A stretch of DNA of 64,000 nucleotides from Gari tellinella (Eukaryota > Mollusca > Bivalvia > Cardiida > Psammobiidae), in contig OV277856.1 of assembly GCA_922989275.2 (NCBI GenBank), forward strand, positions 52,957,358 through 53,021,357. Reading direction: 5' to 3'. Both the position numbers and the translations under genes were made by a program. Under the pieces are notes generated by a model. That model searched no databases. It was given only the letters and a program-made list of their open reading frames with translations, and was not told the DNA's origin. Positions 19,478 to 30,782 of the stretch are shown piece after piece; within the stretch, counting starts at the first letter, position 1; each line of letters opens with the position of its first letter.

Positions 19478-19807
19478 TTTAAAGAGGCTCGCAACCGGAT
19501 TTAGCATTAAAAATAGTAATTTGTAAATATATGTCAAATGCTTATATAAATGGGTAAGATTTAGTTTAGGATAATAAATTCTGTTAAAAAATGCATTTCA
19601 AAAAAGAAAAAAAAAAAAAAAAGAAGCTCTGGTGGGATTCGAACCCGTGACTCTCCATGCGGAGACAAACATGACGATTCTTGAGACTTTTTTTGGACTG
19701 ATCATATTTTTTTAATGTCAGAAGCCAAATAATGCCACTAATTTGCTTTTATTTGAGTATTTTATTTTATTTTGACAAGTACACCATCCGGTTGCGAGTC
19801 CCTTTAA
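19478..19807 (-). mobile_element. TIR element carrying a tRNA-like segment, copy 2
   Basis: The ends are tttaaagaggctcgcaaccg and cggttgcgagtccctttaa, inverted. Inside is an A tract, then gattcgaacccgtgactctc, an inverted tRNA B box. It has an internal deletion relative to copy 1. Confidence 0.85.
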
Positions 19808-19919
19808 GTGTTTTTACTGGTCGATACAAAGTCATTGAACACAACTTAGCACTAAAAAAAATTACATACAGCTTCCAAGATGTACCTTGTTATAAATACC
19901 CAGTCTAACAGCTAAAGAT

Positions 19920-19986
19920 TTAACAGTTTAGATCAAGATCAGGCGACGAGTAGCTCGCCATCTGATCTTATTCCAAATATTTTAAC
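19920..19986. repeat. Degenerate hairpin core A
   Basis: aacagtttagatcaagatca opposite tgatcttattccaaatatt, apex gagtagctc. Confidence 0.5.
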
Positions 19987-20111
19987 AATTTCTGGCAAAA
20001 GACCTATTGTCAATTAATTAAAGTTGTCTGGCCATGAATTAACTATCGCCAAACTCATCATTGTTTCAACCCGTTTGCCGCCATCATATAGGGGCTTAGC
20101 TTGCTTTAATG

Positions 20112-20400
20112 GTCAAGGCTGTCATTTCTCTGGATTTTTCCGAGATCTTCGGAATTTTCTTAATTTCTCCGGACCTACATATTTTCCCTCTTCGGATTTC
20201 TTCTCTTACTTTTAAGATTTGGAGATTTATGTGTTTTTTACTTAGGAAACATCAATACAAGTATGGGTATCAAACAATTTAGATCCAGATCAGACGCCGC
20301 ATTACAGAATACATATGCAGATATGAGTGTCAACCAGTTTGGATTCTGATCAGATATCATGTCGCTAAGTTTGATCTGGATCCAGTATTTGCGATGCAAT
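20112..20400. mobile_element. MITE related to the CAGGGCTGCCAT type but with core A
   Basis: It has gctgtcatttctctggattt and tctccggaccta at the left, then a core A hairpin remnant. The same arrangement is at 52298-52632. Confidence 0.65.
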
Positions 20401-21340
20401 TCTAGTAGGCCTACATAATCGCTCTTATTATGTCGATCGCAGAATGATTGGTCTTTTGAAAAAGAGCCATTTCCATCCAGACTCCGAATATTTTGTGTCT
20501 GATTGAGATATATATATATGATCTCACATGAGTGTTCATAATTTATTGGATTTATAAAAGAGTATTTTAGAAAACGATAAAAACTAGGCCAGTGCTCCTT
20601 TACCATGACCGTAAGAAAAATTAACTCAGTGAAATGTAATGCCACAATAAGGATGTCATGACCTAGGGCCACTTTTAATGCAGATCTAATGACAATTAGT
20701 GTCGATCTCAATAAGATTCGATGATAGCGTGATAGAGGGTGATTTAACAATACTAGCCAAACTCAAATTGAAATAAGATAAGTTCAGGCTTGCTTATTTT
20801 GTTCCTAAACAAATAAATAGGCCTACACGAAAATATTGAAGGAAACAGTCATGACTGTCATATTAGATCTTAAAATTGGTGTTAATTTCAAATATCAGTT
20901 ATCATACTTGAAAACAAGAGCTGTCGGAGAACAGCAAAGCTCGCCTAATGAAATCTTTCTTAAATAGGTAAATATCAATATGACAATGACAATGATTTTA
21001 TTGACAATGATTTTATTTGTAGTTAAAGGCCTCCGGCCCAAAATACCATCAATATTACATATAATGTTTAGTGACATCAATATTTTAGTTTACATAAACA
21101 GAAAATGTATACATTTTTAAACGTGAACAATGGTACAATACAATGTACATTGAAACCATTTACAGTTTCCTCCTACGTGACCCTTACATAATCGTGTAAG
21201 TGGATATAACTTAAGTTCGCTTAATGTCGTAGGTGCTATGCTGAGGAAACCCAAGTGCATACGATTTTAGGGTACACTTATGCTCCTTCCGCATAACATC
21301 ATCGATACAAAACAGCAACTAAAACCACACATACCAAAAT

Positions 21341-22090
21341 TTACAACATAGAACTTGTTTGACATTCTAGATTTGGCTGCTGTAACCATAAGTCTCTTTC
21401 TAAGAACGCTTTCTCAAGGAATTTTGCAATAGCCAATATACTTTCAGCTCTAGAGTCCGACATCATGTTCTTAAATAGTTGTTGGTTACTCACAAAACTG
21501 TCAATCCATTGATCGATGAAGTATTGTATCCTCAAGTGACTATACAATGGGCATATTAGCAAAAAATGTATTTCATCCTCAACAGTATATATATCGTTTC
21601 TCATGCAATGCACACAGAATCGGAGCTCTCGATCGACATTGTCATGGCGGCCCTTTTCAATCATGAGTGCATGGCTTGAGCACCTGAAATTTGCAACAAC
21701 TCTCTTACAGCTGAAAGGCATATGTATCGATAAGTACTTTTCAGGGTTTAATGCACTTTTGTAAAGTCTATAAGTTATAGCCTTTGAGGATGAGTTTATG
21801 TCTTCCCACATGTTTTGCTGGGCACAATCTATCAGTCTTTCTGTAAATAGTTTAATGAAGGCTATGGGATTTCCAACCTCATTTGCTATCCAAGCATATC
21901 CAAACCCGAACTGGAACAGTAGGCGTTTTACATAAGTTGCCCAAGTGGTCCTTCCACATTCATCAAAGCGTCTCAACATCATGTAACACTGCTTGGGATA
22001 GCGCTCGTCTGACATGAATAACAGATGTAGCCAATACTTAACACACAAAGTCATAATTATACGTCGTAGACAGGGGATATCTTCCACACT
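21341..22090 (-). pseudogene. Non-LTR retrotransposon C-terminal part
   Basis: It carries CVHC...EIHFLLICPLY, the CCHC-like finger found after the RT in many non-LTR elements. It is frameshifted from the RT near 22080. Confidence 0.75.
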
Positions 22091-23304
22091 CACTAAGTGG
22101 GAAAAAATTAGCAACATTCTGGTTTAAGTTTGCAAGTTTTTTGCAAAACTGTATGTGAACTCTCTCAATTTCACTACACTGTTGGTAACCCCATAGTGGT
22201 GAAGAATAGACTAAAATTGGTTTCACCATTGCGTCAAACAATTTAAAGGCTTCAACGTGTGCAAAGTACCCAAATTGTTTGCCATAACGATACATAGCAT
22301 AAACTGCCTTTTGAGCTTGAGCAGAAAGCATAGACTTTGTTTTAGTCCAAGACAATTGTGGTGTGAAGAAAGCCCCTAAGTACTTGTAATATGGCGCCAC
22401 TTCTACTTGCCCCCCTTTATAAAACCAACGCTCATATTGTCTAAGGGGGCCACCATTTCTGAAAACTATGATCTTTGACTTATCAAGATTAAGTTTCATG
22501 CCTGTGAAATCACAGAATTGTTCTATAGCGGATATCTTGTGTTTCAAGTTAACTACAGTCTCAGCAAAAGTGGAAACATCGTCTGCAAACATAAAGGCAC
22601 GTGCGTCTTCTATACTCTGATTTATAAATATTCCACGTCCAGTGAACATTTTGATGTATGTCAACAGGTCATTTATGAATAGAGAAAATATTATTGTGGA
22701 GCTCACGCAGCCTTGTCTTGTACCGATTTCGCAATTGAAATAGTGTGTCAAACCGTCCTTCAGTTTAACACAAGATTTCAACTGAGAGTACATCGACTTG
22801 AGGACAGCTAAAATCTTACAATTTTGCCGTATGCCATTTCTAACTAAACTGTTCCACAATTGCTGGTGACCGCAACTATCAAACGCCTTGTAAAAGTCAA
22901 TGAAAAACACATAGAATCTACCATTTCTCTTAGACAAATATTTTTGTATCAGAGCACTTAAACTGAATATATTGTCTGTAGTAGAATAGCCCGCACGAAA
23001 CCCAGCCTGAGATTCATCAATGACAGAGTTTGTTTCGGCCCAACAAGTCAACCTTTTACTTAAAATTTTCACAAAAATCTTACTATGGCTGTTAACGACC
23101 GAGATGGCTCTGTAATTGTTTGGGTTATCACGTGAACCTTTCTTGTGGATTGGTGTGATTAAACTGAGGCACCACCCATGAGGGATTGTTCCATCAACTA
23201 CAACACTGTTAAACAATGTATGTAAGTACGGAAATGTAAGATTAAGAGTTGCTTTGAACATTTCCATGCAAGTACCATCTGCCCCAGTGGCACACGAATT
23301 TTTA
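22038..23304 (-). pseudogene. Non-LTR retrotransposon reverse transcriptase
   Basis: RT blocks are clear: LITPIHKKGS and NYRAISVVNSHSKIF, FFIDFYKAFDS (catalytic Asp), GTRQGCVSSTIIFSLFINDL, FMFADD (catalytic pair), KLNLDKSKI and YKYLGAFF. The domain is complete although the flanking frames are broken. Confidence 0.92.
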
Positions 23305-23980
23305 AGTGAATTGATAGTCTAATATTTCGTCATTTGTAATTTCCGCATCCAATGTATCATCATTGATCACTGGAGTCTCGTAATTTTGGAAAATATTACC
23401 ATGTTCATTTGTCTCAAGTATAGGAGCTGCGTATAACGACTTGAAGTAGTTAAACCAGTCACCAGAGGAAATAAGGTCACTATTGCAGTCTCTTGTTGCG
23501 CTATTATTTGCGGACTTAACACACTTCCAGAATTCTTTAGGGTTTCGTCTATTTTGCACAAGCACATCGCGACGACGTCTCTCGTGCAGAAGACGCTTGG
23601 CTCTACATAAGTTCTTGAAGATATTACGACTATTTATGTATTCACTTAAGTCAGAAGATAAGTTAGTAAAACGATACTTTCGCAAGTTTCGATATTTCTC
23701 GTACTTGGCTTTACTGCAATCAGAATCCCACCAATCTGGTTGAATTTTGTTTGCACTAACGCTAGGCCTATCATGTCTTTTAACGCGCATACAATGACCA
23801 GCAGTTTGAATAATATTCACAAAGACCTCTTGACTTTGCAAAACACTATCTTCTGTAACACTGTCAAGAAATGGTTGGAATAGTCTGTTAAAGGTTTGTA
23901 AAAAGTCTTCTCTTAACTGCTCTTTCCACTTGAAGCACAATCTCGATGAAAGCCTTCTTTTAATAGAAAAGTGTATCAGT
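23302..23980 (-). pseudogene. Non-LTR retrotransposon, region before the reverse transcriptase
   Basis: WWDSDCSKAKYEKYRNLRKY and FKNLCRAKRLLHERRRRD are typical of the linker between endonuclease and RT in non-LTR elements. It ends out of frame with the RT that follows. Confidence 0.8.
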
Positions 23981-23984
23981 ACAT

Positions 23985-25060
23985 TCATATTCAAGCCACA
24001 CAGGGAACCTCCATTCCAAATATCAGCTTCCAAATGCAATCATGTCATGTAGTATAAGTGCATTCCAACAATTACTCAATTACTAACTTTGAAATTTCAG
24101 TCCCAAAAATCTAGGTCCACAACAGGTGAATTTATGACTAAAATTAAAATTTATTTTCAATTTTAACTACGCAATATCTATGTTCAACCCACAGGGAACC
24201 TCCATTCCAAATATCAGCTTCCTAATGCAATTCTTTCATGTACATGTAGTATTAGTGCATTACAACACTTAACCCAAAACTTTAACCATGAGAATTAAGC
24301 CGAAAAACCTAAGTCCAAAACAGGTGAAATTTTGACTAAATTTTAACTTTTTTTTTCAATTTTAACTACGTATATGTAAGATCAATGTTCAACCCACAGA
24401 CAACCTCCATTCCAAATATCAGCTTCCTAATGCAAATCTTTCATGTAGTATTAGTGCATTTCAACACTTGCCCCAAAACTTTAACCATGATAATTCAGCA
24501 GAAAAACCTAAGTCCAAAACAAGTGAAATTTTGACTAAATTTCAACTTTTGTTTCAATTTTAACTAAGTAACATCAATGTTCAACCCACAGAGAATCTCA
24601 ATTCCAAATACCAGCTTCCTAATGCAAATCTTTCATTTAGTATTAGTGCATTACAACACTTATCCCAAAACATTAACCATGAGAATTCAGCCCAAAATCC
24701 TAAGTCAAAAACAGGTAAAATTTTGAAAACTTTTTTTCAATTTTAACTAAGTAACATCAATGTTCAACCCACAGGGAACCTCCATTCCAAATATCAGCTT
24801 CCTAATGCAAATATTTCATTTAGTATTAGTGCATTTCAACACTCACCCAAAAACTTTAACCATGATAATTCAGCCGAAAAGCCTAAGTCCAAAACAAGTG
24901 AAATTTTGACTAAATTTCATTTTTTTAAAAATTTTAACTTTGCAACATCAATGTTCAACCCACAGGGCACCTTCATTCCAAATATCAGCTTCCTAATGCA
25001 AATATTTCATGTAGTGTTAGTGCATAACAACACTTACCAAAAAATTTTGAACCATGAAAA
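23985..25060. repeat. ~190-bp tandem array, about six units
   Basis: The phrase acagggaacctccattccaa, atatcagcttcctaatgcaa recurs near 23998, 24190, 24396, 24587, 24774 and 24960. Confidence 0.9.
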
Positions 25061-25396
25061 ACCAACACCGATGCTGACACCAACGCCGACACCGACGCGA
25101 TTCAATAAGTCCTCCCCATCCTCTGAATAGGCGAGCTAATGACATTTTCTTCGGGTTTCAAATTGAACACATAAATACACATAATAATTAGACAATTTAT
25201 TCTCTGATTTATAGCAATAATATGTGTAAAATGACACAACTTATTTTTGTCACACTTTGCGCAAAAACATGCAACTTTGAACAGACATATGTTCTCAATT
25301 TAGTTATTTCCATAGATGAACCAGGAAATGGGGTAGTTTTCTAAGAGTCAAAAAAATTAAATAAGTAAACTTTAAACAACTTTTAAAAAACCCATA

Positions 25397-25604
25397 TACA
25401 ATGGAACCTCTCTATTACGACCACTAAAATGTGTCCAATATTAGTCTTCTAAGACAGGTGACTGCTTAAAGTAATGTGAAAGTGAAACAGAAAGCTCCTA
25501 CAGGAGCTTTCTGTTTCACTTTCACATTGCTTTAAGCTGTCACCTGTCTTTTATACAGACAATTAGCCTTCTTTTAGTGGTCATAATAGACGGGTTCTAC
25601 TGTA
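25397..25604. mobile_element. TA-type MITE (AACCTCTCTATTACGACC ends), core B variant
   Basis: The ends are tacaatggaacctctctatt and ataatagacgggttctactg. The hairpin at 25454-25546 pairs gacaggtgactgcttaaagt with its inverse; apex AGCTCCTACAGGAGCT. Confidence 0.9.
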
Positions 25605-25882
25605 TATTTAAAAGACTATCAATGTTTCTAGAAGAATTGTACTCTTCTCCTGTCCTAATAAATATGAGAATGACCGCTAAAAAACACCATCTGATCAGGA
25701 ACCAAATTGTTTGATGCTTATATCAATATGTCTTTTTTCCAAACTTCAAAAATTTGAATTTAAAAAGTTAAATCGGACATTTGGATTTGACAATGAAACC
25801 CTTAACACAATTTTCTCACCTCTGCCTAATATAAGAAACAAGAGTAAAACAGTTTGGACCTTTGCCTAGATCAAAATGGTTA

Positions 25883-26129
25883 ATGCAGTGGAGAAAACGA
25901 TATCCTTTCACAATAATTGCGTTTACACTCAATCTATTACCTTTATTGCAAACTGTTTGGCGCCAGATTAGACGGTCTATCAGCATCTGATCAGATTCGA
26001 AACTGTTTGCCACTCAGATTAAAATAAATAGGCAGAATAGTCAACAGCTTGTCATTTTCACCCTTTTATTGAAATGGCATTTGTGCTTCATTTGCGTTCA
26101 GACAGGAAAGACTAACGTCTTCTTCACTG
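25883..26129. mobile_element. TA-type MITE (TACAGTGG-like ends), diverged
   Basis: The left end is tgcagtggagaaaacg and the right end ggaaagactaacgtcttctt. A core A remnant is at 25950-26011. Its right end has seeded the next array. Confidence 0.75.
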
Positions 26130-26350
26130 CAATATTCCAGATAGTTCTTCACTGTAATATTCCAGATAGTTCTTCACTGTAATATTCCAGATAGTTCTTC
26201 ACTGTAATATTCCAGATAGTTCTTCACTGCAATATTCCAGATAGTTCTTCACTGTAATATTCCAGATAGTTCTTCACTGCAATATTTATTCCAGATAGTT
26301 CTTCACTGTAATATTCCAGATAGTTCTTCACTGCAATATTCCAGATGGTT
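26121..26350 (+). repeat. 25-bp minisatellite seeded by a MITE end
   Basis: Nine copies of ttcttcactgtaatattcca plus gatag. The phrase ttcttcactg is the right terminus of the adjoining MITE. Confidence 0.92.
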
Positions 26351-26466
26351 CTTCTAAGCATGATAGGGGTTAACCCTAATGCTTCCAACTTTCTAAATGC
26401 TCTCTTCAATTTTCTTATAAGTCTCTGTTAACATCGACTCTTGTGGGATTGTCCCAACAATACTTA

Positions 26467-26546
26467 AAAGTATGGCAAACAGTGCAGATTCTGATCAAAG
26501 AGCTCATTCATGGGCACTCTGATCTGGATCTGCACTGTTTGCACAT
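26467..26546. repeat. Hairpin of the core A type (GATCAAAGAGC apex)
   Basis: gcaaacagtgcagattctga opposite gatctggatctgcactgttt. Confidence 0.75.
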
Positions 26547-26551
26547 TATAC

Positions 26552-26787
26552 TTTAACTCTTTCCTCCCTGAAACTTAAAATGGACAATTCCAGTTCTCAA
26601 TTTAGTCTAATCCATTTTAACTATTTAGGGTTGTTTTAGACAATACATTGTAAAATGACAAATAGTGAAGACCCAGATAGGAGCCCTCTGATCTGGATCT
26701 TCACTGTTTGCATAGGACATGTGTACTCTTCTCAGGTACACTGCTTGCAAATGACGCTTATATGCGTGATTAGGGTTCAAAGGGTTA
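26552..26787. mobile_element. TTAA-type MITE (CTCTTTCCTCCC...GGTTCAAAGGG)
   Basis: It starts ttaactctttcctccctg and ends gggttcaaagggttaa. The hairpin is shortened at the apex (cagataggagccctctgatc). Confidence 0.9.
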
Positions 26788-26811
26788 AACTCATTTACAG
26801 CACAATCATGG

Positions 26812-27033
26812 TTAACCCATTACCCCATACATACACCTTTTTACGTCTTTAAATTTATTCTTCCACTGCAGTAAATAGTTTATTTATACAGTCATAAACA
26901 CGTACCAATATAAATATTTTCTATATTAAGGAAGATAAAAGCTTAAAGCAGGCATATTCTGCTTTACTTTCAACCTGCTTTAAAAGGTCACCTGTCTTCA
27001 AAACTAGAAACAGGCTATGGGATAAAAGGTTAA
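26812..27033. mobile_element. TTAA-type MITE (CCCATTACCCCATA ends), core B
   Basis: It starts ttaacccattaccccatac and ends ggataaaaggttaa; core B lacks the apex of the left arm. Confidence 0.85.
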
Positions 27034-27219
27034 GATAGATACAATTATAGAAACAATTTCAAGGATAAACACATATGTTTCATTTCAACTGAGACAAGAG
27101 TTCTGATATGACATGTAAATGGACCCATTTGATAAGTGTAAATACCTTTATACATAAACAATAACTTCAACAAGATGGCAGAAATATATAACATCAAGTA
27201 CAGTATATACTTTAATCTA

Positions 27220-27462
27220 CAGGGCTGCCATAAGTTGATCATAAAAATCCTAAGAGTTTTTCAGACGCAATTGTACTAATCGTACCTTTACCCCATAGTC
27301 TGTTTCTTGTTTTGAAGACACATGACTGCTTACAACAGGTTGAAAGTAAAGCAGAATGCGCCTTAAGGCACATTCTGCTTTACTTTCAGCCTGTTTTAAG
27401 TTATGATCTGCTAGGATAAAAATCCGAATACTTAGGAAGAATCCGGAGAAATGGCAGCCCTG
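27220..27462. mobile_element. CAGGGCTGCCAT-type MITE with core B
   Basis: The ends are cagggctgccataagttga and atggcagccctg. AATCTA/AATCTT flank it (5 of 6 matching). The core B palindrome is at 27330-27400. Confidence 0.9.
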
Positions 27463-27521
27463 AATCTTTCATATAAAGCCTCTTGTGTAGTATTTTACTA
27501 ATTGAACCTCAGAGACAGATC

Positions 27522-27728
27522 TACAATAAAACCTCTCTATTATGACCACTTAACCAATAGTTAATTGACTGTATAAAGGACAGTTGACAGCTTAAAGAAA
27601 GGTGACAGTAAAACAGAAACCTCCTGAAGGAGCTTTTTGTTTTACTGTCCCCTTGCTTTAAGCAGTCAGCTGTCATAAACACCCAATAATTAACACAATT
27701 TTGTGGTCATAATAGAGAGGTTTTACTA
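27522..27728. mobile_element. TA-type MITE (AACCTCTCTATTACGACC ends), core B variant
   Basis: The ends are tacaataaaacctctctatt and gagaggttttacta; hairpin at 27578-27676 with apex ctcctgaaggagc. Confidence 0.9.
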
Positions 27729-27734
27729 TGTGTG

Positions 27735-27941
27735 CCTTTTACAAACAGTGTATCTATGAAGAGTACACTTGCACCATGTAAACTGAGTAGATCCTGATTG
27801 GTGAACTCCTACATGAGCTCTGATCAGTGTTCTGCACTGTTGTAATTTTGGGAAATAGTGTAAAAATCAAGTCAAAAAATGGACTAGACTGAATGTGAAA
27901 CTTGAATTGTCCATTCAAAATTTCAGGCGTCAATGAGTTAA
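27735..27941. mobile_element. Diverged TTAA-type MITE (GGACAATTCC type)
   Basis: It has ggactagactgaatg, gaattgtccattcaaa and ends gagttaa; the left end is lost and the hairpin is reduced. Confidence 0.7.
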
Positions 27942-28186
27942 GACATATGGCACCTACAGAAACTGTCTGCTTTATTTTCAAGTTGCTTAAACAGTCACCT
28001 GATTTAAACACAAAAATCCTGAACTTTTGATTGATCATAAAAATCACACATGGCTATCTTAACCCCTCCTAAAAACCATTCTACTCTTTAAAGCAATGCC
28101 ATTTTCATGCCCTTGCCATGTCATGTTAAAGAGCCATAGGAAACCTTTCCTATATTTTGACAAGTGGATACTTAAATCAGACTTAA

Positions 28187-28566
28187 CCCATTACCCCATA
28201 AATACGACTTTTTACATCTTTTATTTATTCCTCCACTGAAGTAAATAGTTCCAATTTATTTCTGTTAAACATGCCTTGTATCTCATAATTTTAGTAGATC
28301 TACCATCAGTTTTATATTATTATGTATATATGTTATGATGATGAGCTTGTATGCTTAAGTCAAAATAAAACATCTGTTCTGTTCTGTTCTATATAATCAT
28401 GAATAATTATGTATAATAAATAATTTTCTATATTCTAGTTGATGGTAGCTTAAAGCAGGCTGAAAGTAAAGCAGAATGTGCCTTGAGGCACATTCTGCTT
28501 TACTTTCAACCTGCTTTAAGTAGATACCTATATTTAATACTTGAAACAGGCTATGGGGTAATGGGT
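28187..28566. mobile_element. TTAA-type MITE with core B and a nested retroposon-like insert
   Basis: The ends are ttaacccattaccccataaa and ggggtaatgggttaa. Between about 28262 and 28390 is an insert ending aataaaacatctgttctgtt with tandem TCTGT, as at retroposon tails. The core B hairpin is at 28450-28519. Confidence 0.8.
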
Positions 28567-28785
28567 TAATGTAAAGCAGAAAGCTCCTACAGGAGCTATC
28601 GTCTTTACTTTCAGTTGTTTTAAGCAACCATATGTATTAAACACTAACAATATGTTACTGGAAAAGGGTTAAAAACCTAATAGAAAAAATATATATCTGA
28701 CATAATAATTCAATAAACACAATAAAATTCTGGAATTCGGCAGCTATAGTTTGGCTCTGTCTAGCAAGGAACACAAACATTATCA

Positions 28786-28980
28786 GAGCTCCAGATAAAT
28801 GGAGTATTTCAAAAACTAAAATCTTTATTTCTGCATTTAACCCTATAGTGTCACTACATGTACTCATTAGAATCGTCTCTTCAAGGTGATTCTAATTGGT
28901 GGTGACAACATAGGATTTTGTGCTGAACAAGTGAGAAAAATTAGATTTGTTCAGTTTAAATCCTCGTATCTGGAGCCTTG
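28786..28980. mobile_element. hAT-like MITE (CAGGGCTCCAGATAAG ends)
   Basis: The ends are agagctccagataaatggag and tatctggagccttg. The core pairs cattagaatcgtctc with its inverse. The flanks ATTATCAG/ATTATATA match partially. Confidence 0.8.
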
Positions 28981-29361
28981 ATTATATAACTTAATGTAAA
29001 TCTTACAATCAACATGATTTAATACTATAGGGAAAAGGACGGGAAAATAAAGAGACAATTGTATCAATGTCAATAATATTTGGCGTAAATATGTTTCTAG
29101 ATATATCAAAGGGACATAATATTATGTAGAATAAAAATTAACAATTTATAAAAAAAAATATGTCTAGTTAAAATACAAATTAACAAAGAAACTGATGAAC
29201 AGAATAGAAATAATACTGTAAGTACATGTAGTAACTACTGTCAGAGACATTCATGCACCGGCAAACTATATATATGTTACAGTCAATCTGTGTAATCAAA
29301 ATCACTGAAAAACACCTTAAGTCATTTCATGAAATAACCGAATCAACTTTAGCTTTATGTA

Positions 29362-29618
29362 TTAACCCTTTCCCCCATAGAAGCAACTTTTAGCATACCA
29401 ATATTTAATTTATTCCTCCACTGAAGAAAATAGTTTCAGTTTATACCCTCATGGACAATAACCATTACAAATATTTTATATAGCCTAGTAGATTTTAGCT
29501 TAAAGCAGACTGAAAGTAAAGCAGAATGTGCCTTAAGGCACATTCTGCTTTACTTTCAACCTGCTTTCAGTGGTCACCTGTCTTCAAAACTAGAAACAGG
29601 CTATGAGGTAATGGGTTA
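29362..29618. mobile_element. TTAA-type MITE (CCCATTACC type), core B
   Basis: The ends are ttaaccctttcccccatag and gaggtaatgggtta; hairpin apex GTGCCTTAAGGCAC. Confidence 0.9.
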
Positions 29619-29722
29619 GATTGTAATGACAACAGTATCGTAACAATTACAGACCACTCTATTGAACAAATGCATGTGCGTGTATATTAAATGTAATACA
29701 AATCAAGTCTCATAAATAATAA

Positions 29723-30680
29723 AACAAGAGCCGCATGCGGCCCTAAAACGCTCACCTGGTACCCATGGTTACGGTCATGGTAATGAAACAGTAATGGTAA
29801 AGGTTTCACTATAAGCCATCATCGGTAATTTCACCCCCACCTACTGGCGGCCAATTTTGAGCTAGGAAGATTATTTGAAGAAAACTTGCAAAGGGTCACC
29901 CATGAATCATTATTTGTGTAAAAATATTCTTAAATCAGACCAATAGTTTCAGAGAAAAAGATTTTCTATACAGAAATATAAGGAAAACTTGCCCCACCCA
30001 CTGGCGGCCATGATTTTAAAGAGAACAAAATGATTTTAAGAAATCTGGTAGAGAGTCATAAATGGATAATTTGTGTAAATTTATTTTCGATTTGGACCAG
30101 TAGTTTCACACAAGAAGATATTTAAAGTTTTTACTATACAGTAACATAAGGAAAATGTGCCCGACCCACTGGCGGCCATGTTTTTTTAGATATCAAAATT
30201 ATTTTAAGTAATCTGGTAGAGGGTCACCCATTAATCATTTGTGTGAAATTACTTTCAAATCGGACCAGCGGTTTCAGACAAGAAGATTTTTAAAGTTTTC
30301 ACTATATAGCCATATAAGGAAAATCTGCCCCACCCACTAGCGGCCATGTTTTTTAAGATAGGTAAATTATTTTAAGAAATCTGATAGAGGGTCACCAATG
30401 GCACGTTTGGGTAAAATTATTTTCAATTCGGACCAGTAGTTTTTGACAAGAAGATTTTTAAAGTTTTTTCAATTGGTTGCCATGGCAACCACAATTTCAA
30501 TTGGATGACCTATATTTGAAGAAATCTGAGAGAGTACCCTACAAGGAACAATCCTATAAAGTTTTGAAGAAATTGGCCCAGTGATTTCCAAGAAGAAGAT
30601 CTTTTAACAAAAAGTTTGACGACGGACGGACACAGGGCGATCACAATAGCTCACCTTGGCACTTCGTGCCAGGTGAGCTA
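29723..30680. mobile_element. Pearl-like element, ~165-bp core repeats
   Basis: It starts acaagagccgcatgcggccc and cgctcacctgg, ends gacggacggacacagggcga, then atagctcacc...caggtgagcta. The phrase cccacccactggcggcca recurs near 29842, 30000, 30162 and 30335. Confidence 0.88.
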
Positions 30681-30782
30681 CAAAATATGAGCACTGCTTC
30701 TGAAATATTTATTAGTTATTTAGTTTTAAAATAAAATATGCATATATAATGATGTGAATGAACACTTGCTGTTGAGTTAATT

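Larger units (their letters stand above)
20972..23980 (-). mobile_element. Decayed, 5'-truncated non-LTR retrotransposon
   Basis: The coding strand is minus. The 3' end is a short repeat (CAATAAAATCATTGT type) near 20972-21015. The coding part has a linker, a reverse transcriptase and a C-terminal zinc-finger-like region in three frames, so there are at least two frameshifts (near 23305 and 22080). The endonuclease domain is missing. The 5' junction runs into the ~190-bp array near 23980. Confidence 0.85.
20913..25137. mobile_element. Pearl-like element (GCTCGCC...GGCGAGC ends) with a retrotransposon inside
   Basis: It begins aacaagagctgtcggagaac and agctcgcc, and ends accgacgcg...ataggcgagctaatg. 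The right part is a ~190-bp tandem array; the left part is occupied by a non-LTR retrotransposon. Confidence 0.75.

Noticed and set aside
20238..20750. 170-residue minus-strand frame
   Set aside because: No recognisable domain; part overlaps hairpin core A repeats.
20972..23980. Retroviral polymerase
   Set aside because: FADD box, the linker motifs and a C-terminal CCHC-type region fit a non-LTR retrotransposon; there are no long terminal repeats, integrase or protease.
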